A stretch of 64,000 nucleotides of DNA from positions 1,831,977-1,895,976 of the forward strand of contig NC_018068.1 in NCBI RefSeq assembly GCF_000255115.2, written 5' to 3'. Numbering within the stretch: position 1 is the stretch's first letter; each line of letters opens with the position of its first letter. The stretch is from Desulfosporosinus acidiphilus SJ4. GTDB lineage: Bacteria > Bacillota > Desulfitobacteriia > Desulfitobacteriales > Desulfitobacteriaceae. Below the pieces are notes generated by a model. The model did no database searches, was not told where the DNA came from, and saw only the letters and a program-made list of their open reading frames with translations. This document shows positions 8,908 through 16,035 of the stretch, in pieces. A program made the translations under genes and the position numbers.

Positions 8908-8953
8908 TTAACTAACTAACTAACTAACATACTTACTTGCTTACTTGCTTGCT
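8908..8953. repeat. Tetranucleotide repeat tract at the 3' end of the transporter gene
   Basis: About five AACT units (8908-8927) run into a (CTTA/CTTG)n tract (8930-8953). The latter overlaps the last codons and the stop of the minus-strand transporter (…DLASK-stop). Changes in unit number would alter the last few residues of the protein. Confidence 0.75.
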
Positions 8954-9918
8954 AAATCTGCTTGTTGGGAAGAAGATGCTTCAAGAGATGGTGCCAGGGC
9001 ATCCGGTTCGCTGCTCATTCTTGATAACTGGAGTACAGCTAGCCAGACAATTGCAAAGCCAAGCCATTGTCCAAGGTTAATGGTCTGGTGCAATACCAGC
9101 CAGTTAAGAAGCAAGCCTGATGCAGGAAAGGCAAGTTCCGCAATCGTGGCATGTGAGGCCTTTACTCCATCCAACCCATGGTAATAAAGGAGCAAGCTCA
9201 TGAGGCTTGGTACTAAGGTTTGGAATAAGAGGTTGGCCCAAACAGGTGCTATGCTGAGGGCTTTGCCGATGATCTGCCAGTTAGGGTGTTGAGCTAAGAC
9301 GATGACGGTCAGAAGAGGCAGGGCAACTGCGAAGCGAAGAGCGGTTAAAGTAGTAAAAGACACTTTGCCGGCCAAATGTTTTCCCATAACGGTGGACCCT
9401 CCCCAAAGTGCTGCAGCTCCAATGGCAAACAATGAGCCAATAAGTTGTGAAGTGTTCCCGGAAGTTGAAGGAATGTGCAAACCGAAGGTCAGCAAATAGG
9501 CTCCGATCAGTGCGGAGATCAGTAATTTCCAGTAGTTTTTCCGTAAACGCTCCTTTAGTATTACGGCGGCGAGGAGTACGGCAAAAATGGGCTGGAGTTT
9601 TTGCAAGATAAGCACGACATTTGGATTCCCGTAAGTAAATCCGGCGGTAAATAAGATTGAGGCCAGAGCTGATCCGCCCCATCCTATGAAGATGACTGCC
9701 AGCCAGTCATTGAGTTTTAGATTAGTGAGTTCTCTGCGTTTCCGGATAAGAACCGGAAAAGCGAAGAGAAACAGTAAGACATGTTCCATCCAGACAATCT
9801 GAGAGGATGTCACATAGTGGAGTAAGGTCACGATAAAGACGCCGTCGAGTCCCCACATTGCTGCTCCCAGGGCGATCCACCAGATACCCCAAGGAGATGG
9901 CTGTTTTTTTTGATTCAA
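8941..9918 (-). CDS. impX: EamA/DMT-family transporter under an FMN riboswitch, probable riboflavin importer
   Basis: About 325 residues with ten predicted membrane helices and two EamA repeats (PWGIWWIALGAAMWGLDGV...; SLFAIGAAALWGGSTV...). An FMN riboswitch and terminator lie directly upstream on the same strand. Riboflavin-regulated DMT transporters called ImpX are known from Desulfitobacterium and Fusobacterium by comparative genomics, so riboflavin uptake is the best inference. The start is TTG at 9918, 5 bp after GGAGGG; longer in-frame starts (GTG at 9990) would fall next to the terminator and have no ribosome site. The C-terminal tail is Ser/Ala-rich and ends in a repeat tract. Confidence 0.82.
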   Translation of the reverse strand: MNQKKQPSPWGIWWIALGAAMWGLDGVFIVTLLHYVTSSQIVWMEHVLLFLFAFPVLIRKRRELTNLKLNDWLAVIFIGWGGSALASILFTAGFTYGNPNVVLILQKLQPIFAVLLAAVILKERLRKNYWKLLISALIGAYLLTFGLHIPSTSGNTSQLIGSLFAIGAAALWGGSTVMGKHLAGKVSFTTLTALRFAVALPLLTVIVLAQHPNWQIIGKALSIAPVWANLLFQTLVPSLMSLLLYYHGLDGVKASHATIAELAFPASGLLLNWLVLHQTINLGQWLGFAIVWLAVLQLSRMSSEPDALAPSLEASSSQQADLASK

Positions 9919-9992
9919 AGCAAACCCTCCATATCCTAAGATTTTATCTGAATTGAACCTTCTCATGTTACAAGAAAGAATAAGTTGCACAT

Positions 9993-10030
9993 GAAAAATA
10001 CCTCGAGAAAATAATTCCTTTCACGAGGCA
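9993..10030 (-). terminator. Riboswitch-controlled intrinsic terminator
   Basis: On the minus strand TGCCTCG and CGAGGTA form a stem, extended inward by GAAA/TTTC across one mismatch, with a short loop and a TTTTT tract. It lies between the FMN aptamer and the transporter start, as expected of the expression platform. FMN binding should favour this hairpin and shut the gene off. Confidence 0.82.
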
Positions 10031-10068
10031 CTTAGAAGACTAGGAAACGGCTTGTTTAACCCAGTTTT

Positions 10069-10215
10069 TACCTTCTCTCGTCCGGACTTTACCGTCGGCC
10101 TTGGAATCTCACCAAGTCAGTCGATGCATCGTTTGAGACTGCACCGAGTCGCGGGCTAAATTGCACGGGCAATTATCACCGCCGGTAGGGAATTTCACCC
10201 TGCCCCGAAGGTTCA
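10069..10215 (-). ncRNA. FMN riboswitch (RFN element)
   Basis: The minus strand contains the hallmark conserved blocks in order: CTTCGGGGCAGGGTG, AAATTCCCTACCGGCGGTG, AGCCCGCGA, GGTGAGATTCC, CCGACGGTAAAGTCCGGA and GAGAGAAGG. P1 closes with CCTTC/GAAGG. The element is complete and points toward the EamA transporter about 150 bp downstream, with a terminator between them. Confidence 0.96.
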
Positions 10216-10260
10216 TATTCAGTTAAGAAAAGTATAACAGAATTTAATGTTCCTTGGTAG

Positions 10261-10455
10261 CTATTTTTTTTTCGGAACTTCGCAGGTTGAGATCCCTAAA
10301 ATATCATTAGCTGGACAATAACGTATAAGACCTGTTATGATCCCTAGGAGCCCAATAAGCCCCCACCAGCTCTTTAAGGATATACCTAGCAGGATAATAA
10401 CTGTTCCAATGACAATTCTCACAAATTGCTCAGTTTTTCCAACGTTACATTTCAT
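10261..10455 (-). CDS. Small DUF2892-type membrane protein
   Basis: 64 residues. The sequence MKCNVGKTEQFVRIVIGTVIILLG has the charged start and first helix of the DUF2892 (YgaP-like) family. A second hydrophobic hairpin (WWGLIGLLGIITGLIRYCP) follows, with two Cys at the end. The family is found alone or fused to rhodanese domains; its function is unknown. The ATG at 10455 has GAGGTGA upstream; the longer frame to 10776 overlaps lepB and is not real. It is divergent from lepB and precedes the FMN riboswitch in the same direction. Confidence 0.8.
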   Translation of the reverse strand: MKCNVGKTEQFVRIVIGTVIILLGISLKSWWGLIGLLGIITGLIRYCPANDILGISTCEVPKKK

Positions 10456-10648
10456 TTCAATCACCTCTGAATTAGTTTGTCCAATATCTTCGAATGTAAC
10501 GCAATTCAGGTGTAAGCAATTCAGGGGGAGAGCCACTAAATTCATAATAAGGCCGCTCAATACAACTGCATAGTTAAGCTTTCGCTTTGAAGGGATTCCT
10601 GCAACAGCAGCGAAGTATCTAAGATAGAGCTTTTGAGGAGGTATTTCA

Positions 10649-11185
10649 GTGGCTAAGAAGAAGAGTGTCATTCGTTTAATCGTGGAATTCGCAGAAATTT
10701 TAATATTCGCTTCGGTTTTATCCTGGGGACTGCGGAGCAACGTTGTGGAAGCGGCGACGATACCGACGCCTTCCATGATGCCTACGATTCATATTCAGGA
10801 CAGAGTCATTGTCGACGAGTTGATTTATAAGTTTTCCGGCATACAAAGGGACGATATCATTGTTTTTGACCCGCCTAAGAACCTGGATTCCAGCGGTGAC
10901 TATTGGATCAAAAGAGTTATCGGACTGCCGGGAGACAAGGTTCAAATTACCGGCGGCAAGGTCTATATCAATGGGCAAGCACAGACGGAACCTTTCGAAA
11001 TGGAAGCACCTAATTATACCTATGGTCCTGTAACTGTCCCGAAAGATTCCTATTTTTTACTGGGAGACAATCGCAATAACAGTCTTGACAGCCATTATTG
11101 GGGAGCCTTGCCGGCCAAGGACATCGAAGGTAAGGCGGTCTTACGTTATTGGCCCCTGAATAGGTTTGGAACGTTGCCTAAATAA
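10649..11185 (+). CDS. lepB: Signal peptidase I
   Basis: 178 residues with one N-terminal membrane helix (about 7-27). It has the catalytic Ser42 in TPSMMPT and the general-base Lys88 in WIKRVIGLPGD, plus the family boxes DDIIVFDPP and FLLGDNRNNSLDSHYWG. It removes signal peptides from secreted proteins at the outer membrane face. The start is GTG with a near-perfect GAGGAGGT 7 bp upstream. The length and single helix match Gram-positive SipS-type enzymes. Confidence 0.96.
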   Translation: MAKKKSVIRLIVEFAEILIFASVLSWGLRSNVVEAATIPTPSMMPTIHIQDRVIVDELIYKFSGIQRDDIIVFDPPKNLDSSGDYWIKRVIGLPGDKVQITGGKVYINGQAQTEPFEMEAPNYTYGPVTVPKDSYFLLGDNRNNSLDSHYWGALPAKDIEGKAVLRYWPLNRFGTLPK

Positions 11186-11211
11186 TGTGCCCAAATAATG
11201 AACAGACTGAG

Positions 11212-11240
11212 AAAGGGAGATTAAAAAGGCTCCCTTTTTT
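11212..11240 (+). terminator. Terminator of lepB
   Basis: AAAGGGAG pairs with CTCCCTTT across a 10-nt loop and is followed by a T run, 27 bp after the lepB stop. Confidence 0.85.
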
Positions 11241-11261
11241 GTTGTTACTTCTGCAGCCGCC

Positions 11262-11410
11262 GGCCAAGACGATAAGCGGACGAGCTTATTGCCGCACTGC
11301 AACTCATTACGCATACTCCTGCAGTGTGGATCGGCCGAGTGTCTCTGGAGCCAAACAAGTGCGATACTCTCCACTGGAGACTATCGGGATGGCGGGAAGA
11401 GACCGCTGGA
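11262..11410 (+). repeat. Structured intergenic repeat R2, long form carrying a nested 25-bp hairpin
   Basis: GGCC, then GATAAGC...GCTTATT and CACTGC...GCAGTG stems, ending CGGCCGAGTGTCTCTGGAGCC. The same order occurs at 43243-43326, where the arms covary (GCTTATC; CCACACTGC/GCAGTGTGG). After it, a hairpin CGATACTCTCC-ACT-GGAGACTATCG (11362-11386, one mismatch) is inserted before GGCGGGAAGAGACC. In the 43.2-kb copy GAAGCC passes almost directly to CGGCGGGAAGAGACC, so the hairpin is absent there. Confidence 0.75.
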
Positions 11411-11437
11411 ATTTTAGATTAGAGAGGTTGAAGAGGA

Positions 11438-11950
11438 TTGGAGAAAACTCCCCTGCATTCATTCCAGCCTATCATTGATAGTACCTCACGCATTTTGATT
11501 CTTGGTTCAATGCCAGGAGTTCAGTCGCTGAAAGAACAACGTTATTATGCAAATCCGCAGAATCAGTTTTGGCGAATTCTCTATACAATTTTTTCTGTGC
11601 CTTTTGATTCAGATTATCAGCAACGGATCAGCTTTATTAGGAGTCAAAGGATTGCCTTGTGGGATGTTATTGCAACTTGTCATAGAGAAGGAAGTTTAGA
11701 TTCCAATATTAAGGATGAGAGGGTTAATGATTTTCATCGTCTGTTCGAGACTTGTACTGCTCTCACATTAGTCCTGTTTAATGGCGCCAAGGCCTACGAA
11801 ATCTTTAAAAAGCGGGTGGGGTTTAACTTTAGCAATCTAAGTTTTAGACAATTGCCTTCTACCAGCCCGGCTAATACTATAAAACTTGAAGAAAAGATTA
11901 ATCAGTGGGCGATAATCCGCGAATTTTTAGCTCGTGAATTTAAGCAGTAA
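11438..11950 (+). CDS. DNA-deoxyinosine glycosylase (UDG superfamily)
   Basis: 170 residues. The N-terminal motif LILGSMPGVQSLKEQRYYANPQNQFWRIL is that of the hypoxanthine/deoxyinosine glycosylase branch of the uracil-DNA glycosylase superfamily. ALWDVIATCHREGSLDSNI and the C-terminal LPSTSPAN box also fit. It should excise hypoxanthine from deaminated DNA. The start is TTG at 11438, with AGAGG and AAGAGG just upstream; an alternative start is not obvious. It is a single gene with the R2 repeat upstream. Confidence 0.87.
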   Translation: MEKTPLHSFQPIIDSTSRILILGSMPGVQSLKEQRYYANPQNQFWRILYTIFSVPFDSDYQQRISFIRSQRIALWDVIATCHREGSLDSNIKDERVNDFHRLFETCTALTLVLFNGAKAYEIFKKRVGFNFSNLSFRQLPSTSPANTIKLEEKINQWAIIREFLAREFKQ

Positions 11951-12133
11951 TCCTCACTTATAGAAATAAGCTTAAAGCTTAGGATAGATTATTCGGTGAG
12001 AGACTTTGCAATTTTCTAAGAAATCTTCTATAATTTATTGTTTAGTTTGGCCGTTGTTCTTTTAAACTACGAGTCTTGTTTGGCTTCGGCTACATTAAAA
12101 ATTGATTAATTAAACAGGAGGAAATGATGCTAT

Positions 12134-12784
12134 ATGAAATACAAGGCAGCAATTTTTGATCTCGATGGAACCTTAGTTGACTCCCTTGAAGACCTCGCCG
12201 AGTCTATGAACGCAGTTTTGCGCAGGTTGAATTATGAAATTCATGACTTAGAGTCCTATAAATATTTTATTGGTAACGGAATTAAAAATCTCGTCCGTCA
12301 AGCATTGCCCGAGGAATCTAGAGATGAATCTATTATTTCTGGATGCTTTGATTCCATGCTGAAAGAATACCGAGAGCGATGTCTTGACAAGACGAAACCT
12401 TATGCAGAAGTTCCCGAATTGCTGGACGAGCTGACTAAACGTAACATTAAGCTTTGTATTTTAACGAATAAGGCTGATGAATTGGCCCAAAAAGTCGTAT
12501 CAGTCCTTTTAGCAGATTGGAACTTTGAATTTGTCATAGGTCCTAGTGTAAATATCCCGAGAAAGCCTGATCCCACAGGTGCTTTATTGATCAGTTCCAG
12601 TTTGGCTATTCCGCCGGCGGAAATCATTTATTTGGGGGATTCCGGGGTGGATATGCAAACTGCAGCAGCAGCCAATATGTATGCAGTGGGCGCTCTCTGG
12701 GGTTATCGAACGAGAGAGGAATTGATCAGAAACGGTGCTCGGAGTTTAATTGACCATCCTTTGGAATTTTTAAAGTACTTATAG
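12134..12784 (+). CDS. HAD-family phosphatase, phosphoglycolate phosphatase-like
   Basis: 216 residues. HAD motif I is FDLDGTLVDS, motif II is LCILTNK and motif III/IV is IPRKPDP...IYLGDSGVDMQTAAAA. An alpha-helical cap domain sits between motifs I and II. This is the Gph/PGP subgroup; the true substrate cannot be read from sequence. CAGGAGGAAATG lies 12 bp before ATG 12134, a slightly long spacing. It is flanked by AT-rich gaps and is likely monocistronic. A second HAD of the same class is at 37072. Confidence 0.88.
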   Translation: MKYKAAIFDLDGTLVDSLEDLAESMNAVLRRLNYEIHDLESYKYFIGNGIKNLVRQALPEESRDESIISGCFDSMLKEYRERCLDKTKPYAEVPELLDELTKRNIKLCILTNKADELAQKVVSVLLADWNFEFVIGPSVNIPRKPDPTGALLISSSLAIPPAEIIYLGDSGVDMQTAAAANMYAVGALWGYRTREELIRNGARSLIDHPLEFLKYL

Positions 12785-12892
12785 GTAATAATTGTTACTG
12801 GAGGAATCTTTAGCATAATATGACGTTCTATCGGAAATCTTAGTTATTTAGAGAAATAGTTAGACGATGGTGATGGGTTCGGAGGGGTTACT

Positions 12893-13537
12893 ATGCGAGT
12901 TTTAGCCTTTTTGCTCGCGTTGGCTATTCTTTTCCTTTTTAGCTTAGCGATTAAAGCAGAGGTAGATTTTCGCTATCGGCGGGTAGAGGAAAAAGATCAT
13001 CTGGAGATTGATTTTCGAGCGTTGCATGGAATTTGGCATGCTCAATATCAAATTCCAACACTTCAATTAGAATGGGAAAAAGGACCGGAAATAGAAGTGA
13101 ATCAAGTTAGTGAAGAAAAGGGAGGAACTCGGAAAGCAAAATCAGACGTACGCCTTCGTTATATTCGCCTAGGATGGCTATATAGGCTTTGGCCAAATGT
13201 ACCCAATTATCTCCATCAATTGGCCTGGGTAAAGAAGGAATTCTATCATGGAATCCATTGTAAAGCCATTAAATGGCGAATTGAAGTCGGATACAAGGAC
13301 GCCGCTCAAACAGCTATGGCAGCGGGAGCTTTTTGGAGCATGTTTGGTTTTGCTCTGGCTCGTCTATACAAGCAAGTGATTGTAGAGGTTCAGAACCCTG
13401 AGCTTGTGGTGGTTCCTCAATATAAAAAAGAAGGTTTTTTATGTGATATCCAATGCATATTCCACCTAAGAATCGGTCATATTATTTTTGTTGGATTTAA
13501 TGCTGTGCGTAGATTCAAACGGGCTAGAAGGGGGTAG
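12893..13537 (+). CDS. DUF2953 membrane protein (YtfI-like), sporulation-linked
   Basis: 214 residues with one N-terminal membrane helix (about 3-20). A soluble domain follows with KEFYHGIHCKAIKWRIEVGYKDAAQTAMAAGAFWSMFG, the conserved core of DUF2953. In Bacillus the homologue ytfI sits directly before ytfJ (gerW), the same order as here. The function is unknown; the neighbourhood implies a role in the sporulation programme. The stop is 4 bp before the gerW start. Confidence 0.85.
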   Translation: MRVLAFLLALAILFLFSLAIKAEVDFRYRRVEEKDHLEIDFRALHGIWHAQYQIPTLQLEWEKGPEIEVNQVSEEKGGTRKAKSDVRLRYIRLGWLYRLWPNVPNYLHQLAWVKKEFYHGIHCKAIKWRIEVGYKDAAQTAMAAGAFWSMFGFALARLYKQVIVEVQNPELVVVPQYKKEGFLCDIQCIFHLRIGHIIFVGFNAVRRFKRARRG

Positions 13538-13541
13538 TTGC

Positions 13542-13979
13542 ATGGGGAATCATCCTATAGAATTATTAATGAAAACCGCCATGGAAAGCATTCAACAGAT
13601 CGTGGATGTCAACACTATAATTGGTGACCCGGTGGAGACCCATGATGGATCGGTCATTATTCCAATATCAAGAGTGGCTTGCGGCTTTGCTGCTGGTGGC
13701 AGCGAATTTTCTCCACCCGAGAAGTCAAAAGAGAATGGAAATTCGGGTGAATCGGCAAATAACCAACTGCCTTTTGGAGGAGGTGCCGGTGCCGGCGTAT
13801 CCGTACAGCCTGTTGGGTTTTTGGTCGTTGGAAATGGGACGATACGCCTCTTACCTGTAGATAGTAATGTTGTTATAGATCGTATTTTGGATTCGGTTCC
13901 TGACCTTATAGACAAACTATCAGGAATGTTTCAAAAGAAAAAGAAACCGGCGGATGAAATTATTCTGGCCAGAGAATAA
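13542..13979 (+). CDS. gerW: Spore protein GerW (YtfJ family)
   Basis: 145 residues, beginning MGNHPIELLMKTAMESIQQIVDVNTIIGDP, with the family core (VIIPISRVACGFAAGGSEF, a Gly-rich GGGAGAGVSVQPVGFLVV and DSVPDLIDKL). In Bacillus YtfJ/GerW is made in the forespore and is needed for L-alanine germination. I place the start at ATG 13542, preceded by AGAAGGGGG; the longer frame overlaps DUF2953. A terminator follows. Confidence 0.93.
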   Translation: MGNHPIELLMKTAMESIQQIVDVNTIIGDPVETHDGSVIIPISRVACGFAAGGSEFSPPEKSKENGNSGESANNQLPFGGGAGAGVSVQPVGFLVVGNGTIRLLPVDSNVVIDRILDSVPDLIDKLSGMFQKKKKPADEIILARE

Positions 13980-14005
13980 GACAAGTTCCCAAATACATAT
14001 TCCGG

Positions 14006-14036
14006 AAAAAGAACGAGTTATCTCGTTCTTTTTTCT
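14006..14036 (+). terminator. Terminator after gerW
   Basis: AGAACGAG pairs with CTCGTTCT with a 4-nt loop, flanked by an A run and a T run. It separates the DUF2953-gerW pair from spmA. Confidence 0.88.
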
Positions 14037-14074
14037 TCGCAGGTTTCATAAATTCATTGCAAGGGGGGAGGGCA

Positions 14075-14656
14075 ATGGTTAACCTCATATGGCTTTGTAT
14101 GTTAGTGATTGGAATTGCTATTTCCGCGCTTAATGGGCGGATCGAGATTGTTACTATATCGGCTATGAAAGCGGCGGAATTAGGTGTGGAGGTAGCCATT
14201 GAACTCATCGGGGTCATGAGTTTATGGCTGGGACTGATGCGTTTAGCTGAAGAAGCGGGAGTTGTCAGGGGGATAGCCCGTCTTTTTGGTCCTATCGTTC
14301 GCCGTCTCTTTCCCACGCTAAAGCCTGACAGCCCGGCCCTAGGAGCTATAATTATGAATCTAAGTGCCAACATTTTAGGATTAGGTAATGCAGCGACCCC
14401 CTTTGGTCTAAAAGCAATGCAAGAATTACAAAAGGAGAATCCTACTCCTGAAGTGGCAAGTCCGGCAATGATTACCTTTCTTGCTCTCAATACATCTTGC
14501 ATTACTCTGATTCCTGCAACGATTATTGGAGTCAGGCTGAAGGCGAACTCGGCTGATCCGACTGAGATTATCGGCACAACCATTGTTGCCACTGGATGTG
14601 CGATGGCTTCAGCCATATTCGCCGATTTTCTTTTTCGGCGGAGGGAAATTAAATGA
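14075..14656 (+). CDS. spmA: Spore maturation protein A
   Basis: 193 residues, a multi-helix membrane protein with the nucleoside-recognition (Gate) domain. Segments such as GLMRLAEEAGVVRGIARLFGPIVRRLFP and ANILGLGNAATPFGLKAMQELQ are typical of SpmA. With SpmB it is needed for full spore core dehydration and heat resistance in Bacillus and clostridia. The start ATG 14075 follows AGGGGGGAGGGC. The stop overlaps the spmB start by 4 bp. Confidence 0.94.
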   Translation: MVNLIWLCMLVIGIAISALNGRIEIVTISAMKAAELGVEVAIELIGVMSLWLGLMRLAEEAGVVRGIARLFGPIVRRLFPTLKPDSPALGAIIMNLSANILGLGNAATPFGLKAMQELQKENPTPEVASPAMITFLALNTSCITLIPATIIGVRLKANSADPTEIIGTTIVATGCAMASAIFADFLFRRREIK

Positions 14657-15189
14657 AGGTTATCGCCGAAATTTCTCGCTGGGCAATTCCGCTGCTGTTA
14701 CTGCTTATCCCAGTGATTGCGTATTTGCGAAAAGTTCCAGTCTATGAGTCCTTCGTGGCAGGAGCCGAAGAGGGATTTAATACCGGAGTACGTATACTTC
14801 CGTTCCTAATAGGCATGTTAGTATCTATTCGAATCTTTGTTGATTCCGGAGCATTGAACATTTTGGCACATTGGCTGCAGCCGCTTTTTGCCTTTTTAGG
14901 ATTGGATTCTAATTTTGCGGCAATTATACCCTTAGCGATCATGCGTCCGTTAAGCGGGTCAGGTGCTCTGGGTGTAGCCACTCAACTGATAAATCAATAC
15001 GGTCCTGATTCTTATATAGGCAGGTTAGCCTCTACTCTTCAAGGAAGCACCGATACGACGTTTTTCGTGCTTACAGTGTATTTTGGTTCGGTTGGGATAA
15101 AGAAATATCGTTACGCCCTCAAATTGGGATTATTAGCAGATTTTATCGGGTTGATTGTTTCGATTTGGATTGTTACAAAAACGTTTTAA
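14653..15189 (+). CDS. spmB: Spore maturation protein B
   Basis: 178 residues with about five membrane helices and the Gate domain. The family core includes AGAEEGFNTGVRILPFLIGMLVSIRIF, PLAIMRPLSGSGALGVATQLI and GSTDTTFFVLTVYFGSVGI. It is translationally coupled to spmA by an ATGA overlap. It acts with SpmA in spore core dehydration. The following gap of 51 bp leads to a glycosyltransferase that may share the transcript. Confidence 0.94.
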   Translation: MKVIAEISRWAIPLLLLLIPVIAYLRKVPVYESFVAGAEEGFNTGVRILPFLIGMLVSIRIFVDSGALNILAHWLQPLFAFLGLDSNFAAIIPLAIMRPLSGSGALGVATQLINQYGPDSYIGRLASTLQGSTDTTFFVLTVYFGSVGIKKYRYALKLGLLADFIGLIVSIWIVTKTF

Positions 15190-15240
15190 GGACTGAATTC
15201 TGCACATACTAACAATACCGAAAAGGAGGTATTGGTTAGT

Positions 15241-16035
15241 ATGCTTTATATTGTCTTGCCTGCGTATAATGAAGCTGGTTCCTTACCAGCGCTGCTCGAA
15301 AATATTGAAGGAATCTGTTCTCGTATTCCCCATTTAATTGCGGTGGTCAACGATGGGAGCACCGATGCAACGTCTGAAGTAATTCAGAGGTACGCCGAAC
15401 TATATCCCTCGGTTCACCAGGTAAATCATCCTGAAAATCAGGGGTTGGGGGCGGCTTTAAACAGTGGATTTCAATATGTTTTGAATTATAATTCGCTTCT
15501 CCCGCATCCTCTAACGGATCATCAGGATGAAAGTCCAGATATGATTATCACGATGGATGCCGACAATACTCAGCCGGCAGATCGCATCCCCTTGCTATGT
15601 GAGGCAATTCGCTCGGGCGCTGATCTTGCCATTGCCTCGAGATTTGTTAAAGGAGGAGAGCAGCATGGGCTCTCTATGCTGCGACGATTGCTTTCCTGGG
15701 GAGCGGGAAAAGTCATGAATTTCTTTGTGCCGATTCGTGGGGTCCGCGATTATTCCTGTGGTTACCGTGCTTATCGACTTTCCTTATTGCTTGAAGGGAC
15801 CAGACATTATGGTCCGAACATTATTCAGAGCCGGAATTTTTCCGGCATGGTGGAATTGCTTTTAAAGATGGCCCCTTTAGCAGACTGCGTGACTGAAATT
15901 CCCTTAAAACTGCACTATGAACTTAAAAAGAGTGCCAGCAAGATGAAAATCTGGGCCACGATTTGGGGGTATGCCCAGTTGATATACCAAATTAAGCGAC
16001 AAAGGTGGAGTCCTGTGGAATGGGTCGAAGAGTAA
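15241..16035 (+). CDS. Family 2 glycosyltransferase
   Basis: 264 residues of GT-A fold. The N-terminus IVLPAYNEAGSLPALLENI, the nucleotide-binding VVNDGSTDAT and the metal-binding MDADNTQPAD are clear. There are no C-terminal membrane helices, so it is like polyprenyl-phosphate mannosyl/glucosyltransferases without the anchor. Start ATG 15241 lies 11 bp after AAAAGGAGG; TTG 15232 would be too close. It overlaps the next gene, a polytopic glycosyltransferase, which suggests they work in sequence: this one loads a lipid carrier and the next transfers the sugar. The product is unknown. Confidence 0.88.
   Translation: MLYIVLPAYNEAGSLPALLENIEGICSRIPHLIAVVNDGSTDATSEVIQRYAELYPSVHQVNHPENQGLGAALNSGFQYVLNYNSLLPHPLTDHQDESPDMIITMDADNTQPADRIPLLCEAIRSGADLAIASRFVKGGEQHGLSMLRRLLSWGAGKVMNFFVPIRGVRDYSCGYRAYRLSLLLEGTRHYGPNIIQSRNFSGMVELLLKMAPLADCVTEIPLKLHYELKKSASKMKIWATIWGYAQLIYQIKRQRWSPVEWVEE

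Noticed and set aside
9919-9990. Longer N-terminus for the EamA transporter (start at 9990)
   Set aside because: It abuts the riboswitch terminator; TTG 9918 has a proper GGAGGG site and the extension is not membrane-like.
13960-14616. A 218-residue minus-strand frame
   Set aside because: It lies opposite spmA, with no ribosome site and composition typical of an antisense shadow.
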